From: Endobacterium cereale
Lineage (GTDB): Bacteria > Pseudomonadota > Alphaproteobacteria > Rhizobiales > Rhizobiaceae
Direction: 5' to 3'
Length of the DNA stretch: 64,000 nucleotides
Assembly (NCBI RefSeq): GCF_009617585.1
Contig: NZ_WIXI01000046.1
Location: 1-64,000, forward strand
Each line of letters opens with the position of its first letter. Position 1 is the stretch's first letter. This document shows, piece after piece, positions 11,652 to 19,747 of the stretch. The notes below the pieces were generated by a model. That model did no database searches and was not told the DNA's origin. It worked only from the letters and a program-made list of their open reading frames with translations. The position numbers and the translations under genes are program-made.

Positions 11652-13106
11652 TCAGCCGACGATCCGCCAGTCCTCGACGCGCATGTCCAGACCATGTTCA
11701 GGATCGAAGCCGGTATCCACCCGCAGCGTGAACGCGTTATCACCATGGACACGCATCGATGCCTTTTTGCCGAACAGCGGCCAGATCTCGGAAGGTTTTG
11801 TGATATCCGGAAAATTCTTTGCCCATTCCGTCTTTTCCTCGGCATCCATGGCCTCGAAATCCGGATAATAACGGTCCTTGTAGAGCCGGAAGACGTGATC
11901 CTCGAACACGGAGCGAAACTCTGACTTACCGACGATCTCCCGGATGAAGTCGATCACCTGCGGTGTAAGCGCCGCCTCCTCGCCATCAACCGCCAACTCC
12001 ACCTTGAACTCGGCCCACGTCGGTGTGACCTTCTTTTTCAGGTGCCATTTATAGGTGGAATCGAAACAGAACGTGCCGACATCCTTGATCTTCACATTGG
12101 CGATCACCCCATTGAGCCGCCGCACGATGGTCCAGGCCCCAGCCTTGCGGTCTTCGAATAGAAGATAGGTCTCGGAAAATTTCAGCCCCTCGCCGATCGT
12201 GCTCGTCACCGTCAGGCTGGTAAAACCCGGTGTCAGCCGGTCGCTGCCGAAATTGGCGTAATAGGCTTCCGGCTTGCCGAATTTGATATTCTGGCGATGA
12301 ACACCGGTCGATCCATGAAAAGGATTGGTCGGCAAAGAGGTCGTCAGCGTCTCTACACTTTTGGCAATTTCTTCCGCCGTCTCGAACCGCCGCCCACCGA
12401 CATAATGATCAAGCTCTATATTGCGCAAACCGTCAAAATAGGTCGCGTCGCGATGCGCGAAGAAATGCTGCAGCAGGCTTTCACCATCGGCGTCATTGGT
12501 GGGAGAGATTGCAGGGGCAGCGAGATAGGCACTGAACAGCCGCGTGAACAAGGCCTCGTTATGTTTCTCCGCCTTGTCGCGCAGCGACCTCTCCGAACCG
12601 ATCTGTCCGAGAAATTCCGAAAGATCACCGGCAATGCGAATGGGCTCGGACGGCGTCTGGTCGTCAACATAGCCAATTGGCCGCACGCCCCAGATAGAGC
12701 CGTATGAGGCACCATCGTTCAAGTCGATCAGCAGCCGCAATGATACGCTGGGGTAGGTTTCCCCTTCGATATCGCATAGCGGATAATAATGCGCCATGTC
12801 ACCGGACAGCAGGCCTCCCTCCTTGCGCTCCAGAAAGTGCTCGTAGCGGCTTTTGGCAAACACCTGGTCGCCAATACCCTTGAACCGAAGGTTCAGCAGC
12901 GCCTCGCCACGTCGAACCAGCAGGGAACTGTGATCGTATTCAAGACCAAGCCGGCCGATATTCAGGAGATACCAGCGCAGATCATCGGGAAGCGGCCGAC
13001 CGAGCATGGCCTCTATCTCATCGACCGTCTCCTGGTCATAACGATAGGGATAATAAGGGTCTTTCTCGTAGCGCACGCCCGCCACGGCATCTTCGATCCT
13101 GCTCAT
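11652..13106 (-). CDS. SMI1/KNR4-like immunity-type protein with C-terminal beta domain
   Basis: The start is set at 13106 (MSRIEDAVAG), with GGAAGG upstream; the frame is open further but lacks a site. The product is 484 residues. Residues 1-190 look like an SMI1/KNR4 (SUKH) domain: IEAMLGRPLPDDLRWYLLNI near the start and ending in a DLSEFLGQI helix. The middle (about 210-330) is unassigned. The segment from about 335 on (KIKDVGTFCFDSTYKWHLKK and the following helix) resembles immunity-type beta domains such as DUF6985, but this is a weak call. The protein may neutralise a toxin or bind partner proteins. No toxin gene is adjacent. It may form an operon with the broken mini-gene at 11502-11637. 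Confidence 0.55.
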   Translation of the reverse strand: MSRIEDAVAGVRYEKDPYYPYRYDQETVDEIEAMLGRPLPDDLRWYLLNIGRLGLEYDHSSLLVRRGEALLNLRFKGIGDQVFAKSRYEHFLERKEGGLLSGDMAHYYPLCDIEGETYPSVSLRLLIDLNDGASYGSIWGVRPIGYVDDQTPSEPIRIAGDLSEFLGQIGSERSLRDKAEKHNEALFTRLFSAYLAAPAISPTNDADGESLLQHFFAHRDATYFDGLRNIELDHYVGGRRFETAEEIAKSVETLTTSLPTNPFHGSTGVHRQNIKFGKPEAYYANFGSDRLTPGFTSLTVTSTIGEGLKFSETYLLFEDRKAGAWTIVRRLNGVIANVKIKDVGTFCFDSTYKWHLKKKVTPTWAEFKVELAVDGEEAALTPQVIDFIREIVGKSEFRSVFEDHVFRLYKDRYYPDFEAMDAEEKTEWAKNFPDITKPSEIWPLFGKKASMRVHGDNAFTLRVDTGFDPEHGLDMRVEDWRIVG

Positions 13107-13245
13107 GCCCGCCTTCCGCAATCTTCGCGTCACCCGCCTATCTGGAACCCGGAGAGGCAAAGTAAAGCGACCACCGCCGTCACGCCGCCGTGATCCGACG
13201 ATCACAAATCGCTGAATGCCATTTTGTCGCAGCAATCGCGTACCC

Positions 13246-13291
13246 AAATGACAAATGTGAAGCTTTCTCGGGGGTGCGCTTCACGTCATTT
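13246..13291 (+). promoter_or_regulatory. Large inverted repeat directly before a small gene
   Basis: AAATGAC (13246-13252) and GTGAAGC (13257-13263) are matched in reverse by GCTTCAC (13278-13284) and GTCATTT (13285-13291). That is 14 paired bases with a 4-base bulge on one side. The structure ends one base before the GAAAGAAGG ribosome site of the gene at 13309. It could be a 5'-UTR hairpin or a dyad operator. Confidence 0.55.
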
Positions 13292-13308
13292 GAAAGAAGG
13301 TAACCACC

Positions 13309-13488
13309 ATGTCGGAAGACAAATCCACCCAGCTCATCGACATCTTCAAGACCATGATCGCCGATCACGGCCTGCCGCAAGGCGTCGAGCATATCAGCGA
13401 TCCGGAATTTCAGGCTTTCGCGCAGGCCCATGTCGATGAATTCGACGAAGCGCGCGACGAATGCGAAAGCCATCGGACGCTGTTCTGA
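13309..13488 (+). CDS. Small hypothetical acidic protein (59 aa)
   Basis: A 59-codon gene with AAGAAGG eight bases before the ATG. The product starts MSEDKSTQLIDIFKTMIADH, is acidic (about 14 Asp/Glu), and ends in a short His/Arg tail. Predicted mostly helical, no signal peptide, no membrane span, no known domain. Base use resembles the neighbouring chromosomal genes. It lies downstream of a 14-bp inverted repeat and convergent to fbp; a GC-rich inverted repeat (about 13499-13530) lies between the two 3' ends and may act as terminator. Confidence 0.65.
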   Translation: MSEDKSTQLIDIFKTMIADHGLPQGVEHISDPEFQAFAQAHVDEFDEARDECESHRTLF

Positions 13489-13575
13489 ACAAACTCGCCC
13501 GGACGGGATGTCGTCCGCCCGGGCATTGAAGTCGCTTGAAAGGCTGCCATCGCCGCCTTCCCTTTTCTAAAAATC

Positions 13576-14538
13576 CTATTCCGCAGCCGCTTCCAGCTTG
13601 CGCGCAGCATAAGCAGCCGCCAGCTTGTCGACCTCTGTCCTCGACCCAAAGATCACCGGCACGCGCTGATGCAGACCTGTCGGCTGGATGTCGAGGATTT
13701 TTGTTTCGCCGATGATCGCCTCGCCGCCGGCAGCTTCAACCAGCATGCCGATCGGGTTGGCTTCGTAGAGCAGGCGCAGGCGGCCGCCCGAAGTCGGCTT
13801 GTTGCGGTCGGCCGGATAGAGAAACACACCGCCGCGATTGAAGATACGATGCGTATCGGCCACCATCGACCCCACCCAGCGCATGTTGTGGCCAGCGTCG
13901 ATCGCCTCCTCGATATAGGCGGCCACAACATCATCCCAAGAGGCGCGCCGTGCGGCGTTGATGGCGAATTCCTTCGCCTCCGGTACGATCTTCGCATCCT
14001 CCGTGGTCATCACGTAAATGCCCTGAGCGTTGAGTGTGAAAATCTGTACGCCTTTGCCGGTGGTCAGCACCAATGTCGTCTGCGGGCCATAGGCCGCATA
14101 ACCGGCGACCAGCTGATGACGGCCGCTTTTGAGAATATCTGCCGCCTCTTTCGCTTCGATCACCGAAAAGATCGTGCCGACCGTGACATTCACATCGAGA
14201 TTGGAAGAACCATCGAGTGGATCGAAGATAATGGCGTATTTGCCATCGGCATGGATCGCCACTTCCGCATCCAGTTCCTCCGATACCGCAAAGGAAACCG
14301 AAGGCAGGGTGCGACACGCATCCAGCAGAATATCGTTGGAAAGAATGTCGAGCGGCTTTTGCGTTTCACCCTGAACATTGGTCTCTTCGGTCGCACCGGT
14401 CAGGCCTTCCAGCGAAGACGTCTTCAGCGTGTCCGAAATCTTTCTTGTGGCTTCGGCAACTTCGCGGATCACCGCGATCAGGTCATCGCTCAAGCCCGCC
14501 TGTTTCTGGCCCTGAAGAAAGGTTTCGAACGTCGTCAT
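13576..14538 (-). CDS. fbp: Class I fructose-1,6-bisphosphatase
   Basis: Hydrolyses fructose 1,6-bisphosphate to fructose 6-phosphate in gluconeogenesis. The start is 14538 (MTTFETFLQG), with AGGAGG nine bases upstream, giving 320 residues, usual for class I. The metal/active-site motif DPLDGSSNLDVNV is near residues 109-121, and the substrate-binding YPADRNKPTSGGRLRLLYEA region is near 245-264. It stands alone, not within a Calvin-cycle cluster, so a gluconeogenic role is more likely than CO2 fixation. Class I enzymes are often AMP-sensitive, but this was not assessed. Confidence 0.93.
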   Translation of the reverse strand: MTTFETFLQGQKQAGLSDDLIAVIREVAEATRKISDTLKTSSLEGLTGATEETNVQGETQKPLDILSNDILLDACRTLPSVSFAVSEELDAEVAIHADGKYAIIFDPLDGSSNLDVNVTVGTIFSVIEAKEAADILKSGRHQLVAGYAAYGPQTTLVLTTGKGVQIFTLNAQGIYVMTTEDAKIVPEAKEFAINAARRASWDDVVAAYIEEAIDAGHNMRWVGSMVADTHRIFNRGGVFLYPADRNKPTSGGRLRLLYEANPIGMLVEAAGGEAIIGETKILDIQPTGLHQRVPVIFGSRTEVDKLAAAYAARKLEAAAE

Positions 14539-15121
14539 CGGCAGCGCCTCCTGATTGGGTTGGATTGTGCGCAAGCGTAATGATTTTGCGCACTGCGGTA
14601 AATATCGATCATCATTCGGTAAATGACATAGCGCACTGCAATATGACGGAAATGGGAGAGAGCCGGATTTTGAGGAAGGAGCCAAAGAACCGCATTTGCA
14701 GACCGGTGCATCGGACAGCATGACGTCGCCCGGCTATCTGCGTTTGGGATGGACGAATACGGGCTTTAGATCCAGCCTCGCATAAAGACTGCAAGAACAG
14801 CAGATCACGGATGGCCGACGGTCGATCCTGCAAAAAGCTGCTGACGACACGCATCACGCCGGACGGGCCAAGCCTCCCGTGGTGCGCAGGCGCCCCTCCA
14901 GCAGTTGCATCAGCTGTTCGTCGCGAATACGCCGCTGGCGCTACGTGCTATGTCTGCAGACGGCCCTTGGCAGACATTGCGGGATGGGGCTGAACGTGTG
15001 AGGTCGGGTAGGAAAGGGCAGTCTCTCTCGAGGCCAGGAGCACCGGAAGCGGACTTCTGATTGGCCGATTGTCACAGGCTGCTAATGCGTCCTTTGGTCA
15101 GATGCGGCAACCCGTAACATA
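14539..15121. other. 583-bp gap with possible decayed coding sequence
   Basis: No intact gene seen. Short frames exist on both strands. On the minus strand, RRIRDEQLMQLLEGRLRTTG with a stop overlapping the start of an 81-codon frame (from 14857) reads protein-like but has stops just upstream. A motif GAAGCGGACTTC at 15046-15057 recurs in similar form (GAAGCGGACATTC) at about 16242-16254, so the gene at 15122-16039 has related motifs on both sides. This may be debris around a mobile or recently acquired segment. Confidence 0.4.
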
Positions 15122-16039
15122 TCAGTTCGCCCATTCGATGCGCATATTCTTCAAGTCCAGTTGCGCAGTGCCGCCACCGAACGCGAACGCGCCAAACGTG
15201 TCTTGGAATTCGAGATAGAACGGCGACATGTCTGGATAGGCTTGCATAGGAAGCATCGTCCCGCCCAAATGCGCATCGAACTCGGCGAACCGTTCCAGAT
15301 CGGCGGCTCCCTCAGCGTCGGAATAGATCGGGATATATCCGCTCTGGGCATTCTCGTCTGAATCATCACTTGGCTTCCGTCCGACATTCGGGTCACCTTC
15401 GCGGATGCTGACGCGGATCGGGAAGCCGTGGTTCATCGCATCGATGGCCGACAGCGTCGCCCATCCGGAGGGAGACTGCTCGGAGGCCATCAACTGCTGG
15501 AGCGCAAACGCGCCCGGTGCATTCCCGCCCTGGCGCGGTCTATGAAGGGCGCTCGATGGCAGGTTGTCTCGACCAAAGTAGTCCAACGGAGACTTTCGCA
15601 ACCAGCCTGGCGTACTGCTTTTTCCGTCGATCACCGGGGGCATTCCTAGCGGTCCCTCGAACTCTTCCTTAGTCAGCCAGAAAAGGGTCAAGTGAAAGCC
15701 CCAGCGCTCCATATCAAAGCGCTTCAGATTGTTTGCGTCCATAGGAGAGAACGACGAGGCCGATGTCGGCGCGGGCTTCAGCTCGCTCTCCTCAAACATC
15801 TCATCCACGAACAAACTAATAGCCACGAATTCCTCGCCTTGCGTCCGGTAGAGCTCCGGCAGCCTCAGCGTAAATGCGTGCCGCAGAGGAGTCCCGTAAA
15901 TCGGGCTGATCGGCCAGTGCGCAGTGCTGATGCTGGGCGGACGTCCGAAGCACCAGCCGTCCAGAGGACGAGCCTCCAATTTTACCGGTGCGGAGAGTTC
16001 AAGATCAAACGCAAGTTTCACCGCCGCCAACTCCTGCAT
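15122..16039 (-). CDS. DUF1963-like (YwqG-type) protein
   Basis: The start at 16039 (MQELAAVKLA) uses an AGGAG 11 bases upstream; a GTG at 16051 is also in frame. The product is 305 residues, soluble, with no signal. The FGRPPSI and YGTPLRHAFTLRL segments, a beta-rich centre and a C-terminal aromatic stretch recall DUF1963/YwqG proteins, which are frequent in immunity-type gene collections, but I see no diagnostic motif and rate the family only as likely. Alone on its strand, with intergenic stretches lacking recognisable genes on both sides. Confidence 0.5.
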   Translation of the reverse strand: MQELAAVKLAFDLELSAPVKLEARPLDGWCFGRPPSISTAHWPISPIYGTPLRHAFTLRLPELYRTQGEEFVAISLFVDEMFEESELKPAPTSASSFSPMDANNLKRFDMERWGFHLTLFWLTKEEFEGPLGMPPVIDGKSSTPGWLRKSPLDYFGRDNLPSSALHRPRQGGNAPGAFALQQLMASEQSPSGWATLSAIDAMNHGFPIRVSIREGDPNVGRKPSDDSDENAQSGYIPIYSDAEGAADLERFAEFDAHLGGTMLPMQAYPDMSPFYLEFQDTFGAFAFGGGTAQLDLKNMRIEWAN

Positions 16040-16269
16040 CTCCTGTCGCACTCCTATTTTACGTGCCCCGCTGGCGAGATGAATTTAGGTCGCTCGGCCA
16101 CAATGGCTAGCTCGGCGGGAAAGACCGCTATTAAAATTTTTCGACCCGAACCGCAGCGTTCGTGGAGTGCAGGAGCCATCCTTCATGGGCGCTTCGAGGA
16201 ATGTCTCTACTAGCGCGTACCGGAAGGCCGCCTACCGGCCCGAAGCGGACATTCAGAGGTGCAAGCGGA

Positions 16270-17181
16270 TCATATCTGATCATCGTTATATGAACGACGG
16301 AGACGATCCGTCAGCCAGTCGATGAAGACACGAACCCGGAGCGTCAGTTTCTTCGATGAAGGATAAAGTATGGAGATCGGAGCGGTGTAGTCCGTCCAAT
16401 CATCGAGGACACTGACAAGCGCTCCAGTTTTCAGATGGCTAATCACGGTCGAGCGAAACTGCTGCCCGATACCCAGGCCTGAAAGGATCATGGAGCGCTG
16501 ACCCGTGCTATCGTTTGAAAGCAGGTTGGCGTCACTGATTTCGACGATCTTGTTACCGTTCTTGAACAGAAGGGGTCGGGCTTCTCCTGTCAGAGCAGAA
16601 AAATACCCGATGATCTCATGGCCTTGGCGAAGCTCTTCTGGCGTCACAGGCAGGCCCCGCGACGCCAAATAGGCGGGACTGGCACAGGTGACCAGACGAT
16701 CCTCATAGATCGTCTTCGCGATCAATGACGTATCCGGCAGATGGCCAACTCTCAGCACACAGTCCACGGCTTCTTCTATGAGCGCAACCGGTCTGTCGCT
16801 GATCCCTATGACCAACTGGATGTCCGGATAAAGTGCACGAAATTCCGTCAGCGCGGGGATGACCAGAGTGTTGGCAAGCGACGAAGGCACGTCGATACGG
16901 ACACGCCCCCTCGGGGTCGCACTGCTTTCACGCACCGACAGATCGGCATCCTGCAGGCTGAGCATGACCTGGCCGACATGTTCATAATAGGTCGCTCCCT
17001 CGACGGTCAGGGCCACACTGCGCGTGGAGCGCTGCAGCAGTTTCGCTCCCAGATAGCTCTCGAGGTCGGCCAAGAGCTTACTGACCGTTGATTTCGGCAT
17101 TTCGAGGCTCATCGCCGCCTTGGATAATGACCCTGTCTCTACGATCCTCATGAAGGCGCGGATGGCGCTGAACTGATCCAT
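16270..17181 (-). CDS. LysR-type transcriptional regulator (divergent to nitroreductase)
   Basis: A 303-residue regulator of the CrgA/DmlR-like LysR group. The start is MDQFSAIRAF at 17181; a longer frame begins at 17208. The helix-turn-helix (about 15-60) includes TGSLSKAAMSLEMPKSTVSK. The effector domain runs to the end. It faces the nitroreductase gene across 116 bp that hold repeated TTGTCCATCG boxes, so control of that gene and itself is the simplest reading. In this subgroup the neighbour is often an oxidoreductase induced by quinones or related electrophiles. Confidence 0.85.
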   Translation of the reverse strand: MDQFSAIRAFMRIVETGSLSKAAMSLEMPKSTVSKLLADLESYLGAKLLQRSTRSVALTVEGATYYEHVGQVMLSLQDADLSVRESSATPRGRVRIDVPSSLANTLVIPALTEFRALYPDIQLVIGISDRPVALIEEAVDCVLRVGHLPDTSLIAKTIYEDRLVTCASPAYLASRGLPVTPEELRQGHEIIGYFSALTGEARPLLFKNGNKIVEISDANLLSNDSTGQRSMILSGLGIGQQFRSTVISHLKTGALVSVLDDWTDYTAPISILYPSSKKLTLRVRVFIDWLTDRLRRSYNDDQI

Positions 17182-17297
17182 GGCTCTCTTCACTCTTCTA
17201 TTGTCCATCGGCGTGGAAAGTCATTCCACCGTGAGGCCCTAAATCTCTTGTCCATCGCAACGTAAATCCTGTCCACGACAAATGACAGGAGTTGCGA
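17182..17297. promoter_or_regulatory. Divergent control region between LysR and nitroreductase
   Basis: TTGTCCATCG occurs exactly at 17201-17210 and 17248-17257 (47 bp apart), with a looser CTGTCCACGA at 17269-17278. Repeated half-sites between a LysR gene and its divergent partner are candidates for regulator binding. The first copy lies just upstream of the chosen LysR start. Confidence 0.45.
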
Positions 17298-18128
17298 ATG
17301 TCAGACAAAGCCGCCCGCCGGGCGCAGATGCTGGAAGAACGTTATGGCCTCGGGTATGAGCCGAAGGGCATCATCTGGAATGAACAGGTCGAGCACATGA
17401 TGAACCATCGCTCGATTCGAACATATCGTGCCGATCCTCTGCCAGAGGGTGCGTTGGAAACGATGGTGGCCGCAGCACAATCGGCCTCGACCTCATCCAA
17501 CCTCCATATGTGGAGCGTGATTGCGGTGACGGACCCAGGGATAAAATCGGAGCTGTACCGGACATCCGGTCACGGCAATCCATTCATCGAAGTCGCCCCG
17601 GTATTCCTGCTATGGGTCGCGGACCAGTCGAGAAACAACGCGATTTCGAAGGCGAATGGCGGAAGCGCCATTGTGCACGATCATCTCGACGCATTCGTGA
17701 TGGCAACCATAGACACCGCACTTGCAGCCCAGAACGCAGCCCTCGCGGCGGAATCACTCGGATTGGGCACTGTTTATATCGGTGGGATGCGCAACAAGTC
17801 GAAGGAAGTCGCCGATCTGCTCGGTCTGCCTGATTACGCTTACGTCGCGTTTGGCATGGTGGTTGGTTATCCCGCAACTGAAGCCCAGGGGCGGCTTCGG
17901 CCACGTCCATCTCAGGAGGTCGTCTTGCATCGAAACCGTTATGAAGCGGATCGGGCAGTCAAAATTGCGGCTTACGAGGAACCTTTCAAGCATTTCCGTG
18001 AGGAGCTTGGCATGAAGGAGAAGACTTTTGTTGAGGCCGTAGGCTTTTCTGCGAATGATCTGATTTACATGGACGGACGTGAAAACCTCCGGCTCACCGT
18101 CGAAGGCCAAGGGTTCAAGCTCCTATAG
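17298..18128 (+). CDS. Nitroreductase family protein (NfsA/FRP type)
   Basis: A 276-residue FMN-dependent oxidoreductase, expected to reduce quinones, flavins or nitroaromatics with NAD(P)H in the cytosol. The start at 17298 has AGGAG seven bases upstream. The HRSIRTYRADPLPEGALETM opening is the phosphate/FMN-binding start of the family. SASTSSNLHMWSVIAV and the central GLGTVYIGGMRNKSKEVADL segments fit NfsA-like members, which are longer than NfsB. Preceded by a divergent LysR gene and followed by a hairpin at 18144. True substrate unknown. Confidence 0.88.
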   Translation: MSDKAARRAQMLEERYGLGYEPKGIIWNEQVEHMMNHRSIRTYRADPLPEGALETMVAAAQSASTSSNLHMWSVIAVTDPGIKSELYRTSGHGNPFIEVAPVFLLWVADQSRNNAISKANGGSAIVHDHLDAFVMATIDTALAAQNAALAAESLGLGTVYIGGMRNKSKEVADLLGLPDYAYVAFGMVVGYPATEAQGRLRPRPSQEVVLHRNRYEADRAVKIAAYEEPFKHFREELGMKEKTFVEAVGFSANDLIYMDGRENLRLTVEGQGFKLL

Positions 18129-18143
18129 ATCATCCTCCACTCA

Positions 18144-18179
18144 AAGACCTCGCTGGAAGCTCATCTCGAGCGAGGTCTT
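18144..18179 (+). terminator. Hairpin after nitroreductase gene
   Basis: An 11-bp perfect stem AAGACCTCGCT / AGCGAGGTCTT with a 14-base loop lies 15 bases after the stop. The T-run is short, so termination strength is uncertain. Confidence 0.65.
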
Positions 18180-18260
18180 ATGAGGGCAATTTGGCGCAAA
18201 GCTGCCCATCCGGCGGCATAAATCTCGGTTCCAACGCACGCTTCATTCGACTACAGTCGG

Positions 18261-18355
18261 GAAAGGCGTGGCGGAGTGGTTTATCGCGGGCGGCCGTCCT
18301 ACGGGACCCGCTCCGGGCCTCCGGGCTCGCGCAGGTTCAAATCCTGCCGCCTTTC
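18261..18355 (+). ncRNA. tRNA-like sequence (class II, Ser/Leu-type) lacking a normal anticodon arm
   Basis: AAAGGCG (18262-18268) pairs fully with CGCCTTT (18348-18354), extendable to 8 bp by G18261-C18355. A perfect T-arm follows the tRNA pattern: GCAGG, loop TTCAAAT, CCTGC (18331-18347). A D-arm of Ser type is GCG, loop GAGTGGTTTAT, CGC (18271-18287). Total size of 93-95 bases fits a class II tRNA. Where the anticodon arm should be there is instead a stable GTCC-TACG-GGAC hairpin inside GCGG/CCGC. The variable region holds a tandem 8-bp duplication (CTCCGGGC at 18311 and 18319). No CCA is encoded, while the tRNA-Leu gene at 54146-54230 does have one. Either a decayed tRNA or a tRNA-like RNA. 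Confidence 0.5.
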
Positions 18356-18424
18356 AACTCGCCCCAAAGTCATTACCGCTTTGCGCCACTGTGAACGCTC
18401 CCAACACAAAGCCCTCCCCCAAAA

Positions 18425-18455
18425 ACGAAAAAAGCCGCCCCAACCGGGACGGCCC
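18425..18455 (-). terminator. Rho-independent terminator of the DUF4167 gene
   Basis: Read on the minus strand: stem GCCGTCCC / GGGGCGGC (one mismatch) with a 4-base loop, then a run of six T and further T-rich sequence. It starts 26 bases after the stop codon. Confidence 0.8.
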
Positions 18456-18479
18456 TCTTCATCTCGATCAGGCAAAGCC

Positions 18480-19406
18480 TTATTCGCCGGCAACGTCTGC
18501 CATCTCCGGCTTGGCGTCGCCTTCAGCACCCTCGGCGCCTTCTGCCGACTTGCGCGGCTGGCGGCGTGGGCGGGCGGCCGCGGCGCGGCGACGCGGAGCA
18601 GCCGTTGCTTCGGCCTCTTCGGCTGCCACTTCGGCCGGAACACCTTCGATCACCGGCTGCGGACCGGTGCCGTCGTTTACTTCAGCTGCGGCAGGGGCCT
18701 GCTCGCGTGGCTGACGCGGCTCGCGGCGCGGACGGCGCTCGCGGGTCTCGACGCGCGGCTGGTCATCAGCCTCGACAGCGGCTTCCGGTGCAACAGCTTC
18801 GGCAGCAGCGTCAGCCTTGGCTTCCGCCGCAACATCGTTGTTGCGCTCCTGGCGATTGCCACGGTCCTGACGCTCGCCGCGGTTTTCACGGTTGCCGCGG
18901 TCGTCGCGGTTACCGCGTTCCTGGCGGTCACCACGGTTGTCGCGATTGCGGTCACGGTTCTGGTTCTGCTCACGATTTTCACGCGGCTGCTGATCCATGA
19001 TCGGCTGTGCGCCAGTGGTTTCGTCGTAATCGTTGCCGTCGATATCATCGCCGTCACGATCGTCCTGGCCGTTATAGTCCTGGCGATCCTGATTCTGGAA
19101 ACGTTCCTGCATCTGCGCCTGTGCGGCAGCAATGATGCGGTTGTAATGTTCGGCGTGCTGAAGGTAGTTTTCTGCAATGACGCGGTCGCCGGAGCTCATG
19201 GCGTCACGGCCGAGTGTCGAGTATTTTTCGGCAATATGCTGCGCGGTACCACGGATTTTCACATCCGGACCTGAGCTGTCATAAGTCCGCGTCAGCGGGT
19301 TCTGGCCCTTGCGGTTAAAATTGTTACCGCCGCCGCCACCGCCGCCGCTATTGTTGTTATTACCACGCCCTCGACCACGCTTATTCTGCTGTTGTCCTGG
19401 CCTCAT
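18480..19406 (-). CDS. DUF4167 domain protein with Arg/Asn/Asp-rich low-complexity region
   Basis: A 308-residue protein (start at 19406 with AGGTGAAAG upstream). Residues 1-30 are Gln/Arg/Asn/Gly-rich, including a run of seven Gly. The conserved DUF4167 core is about residues 37-100 (from LTRTYDSSGPDVKIRGTAQH through AENYLQHAEHYNRI). Residues 115-185 are a repetitive Arg/Asp/Asn region (RGNRDDRGNRENRGERQDRG), followed by an Ala/Glu/Pro tail with Arg clusters. The family is found across alphaproteobacteria and commonly precedes prmC/prfA, as here. Function unknown; the composition resembles RNA-binding RGG-like disordered proteins, which is inference only. Confidence 0.85.
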   Translation of the reverse strand: MRPGQQQNKRGRGRGNNNNSGGGGGGGNNFNRKGQNPLTRTYDSSGPDVKIRGTAQHIAEKYSTLGRDAMSSGDRVIAENYLQHAEHYNRIIAAAQAQMQERFQNQDRQDYNGQDDRDGDDIDGNDYDETTGAQPIMDQQPRENREQNQNRDRNRDNRGDRQERGNRDDRGNRENRGERQDRGNRQERNNDVAAEAKADAAAEAVAPEAAVEADDQPRVETRERRPRREPRQPREQAPAAAEVNDGTGPQPVIEGVPAEVAAEEAEATAAPRRRAAAARPRRQPRKSAEGAEGAEGDAKPEMADVAGE

Positions 19407-19747
19407 CGATCTTTCACCTGAATTCTCTAGTTTTGCTGATAAAAGGGCCACGCTGGCCGTGCCGGCCACGCGCCGGACCAAGGCTTCACTGGCTGCATGC
19501 AGACGTCATCGTCGCTCTGCTGCTCGTGAAGGTCGGTTTGTCTGATCACGCACCAGGATTGAACCAACCCTCGAAGCTCTTCGAAAAAAGCCGAACTCCG
19601 GTCGATTCTGAACCCGAACGATAACTCGTTCATCCCCAGCTACCCAGTGCGTAATTTGAACCTAGCCCGCTTCCCGCGGAATTCCAAGCCTTTTCTTTCG
19701 CTTGTGCAAAACACGCTAAGTCTCGCACAAGCTTTGTTATTCGGCTG
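19407..19747. other. 341-bp gap between DUF4167 gene and prmC
   Basis: No gene seen. It presumably holds the DUF4167 promoter (minus strand) and the 3' end of the prmC transcript. A short inverted repeat GAAGCTCTTC is at about 19574-19583. I find no clear terminator for prmC. Confidence 0.4.

Noticed and set aside
14612-14857. 81-codon minus-strand frame upstream of fbp
   Set aside because: Reads partly protein-like, but its 3' half runs through the fbp promoter side and no family or good ribosome site is seen; noted only as possible debris.
14539-18260. Whole block as an integrative element using the tRNA-like sequence as attachment site
   Set aside because: I searched by eye for a copy of the T-arm/acceptor end at the left side and for an integrase and found neither.
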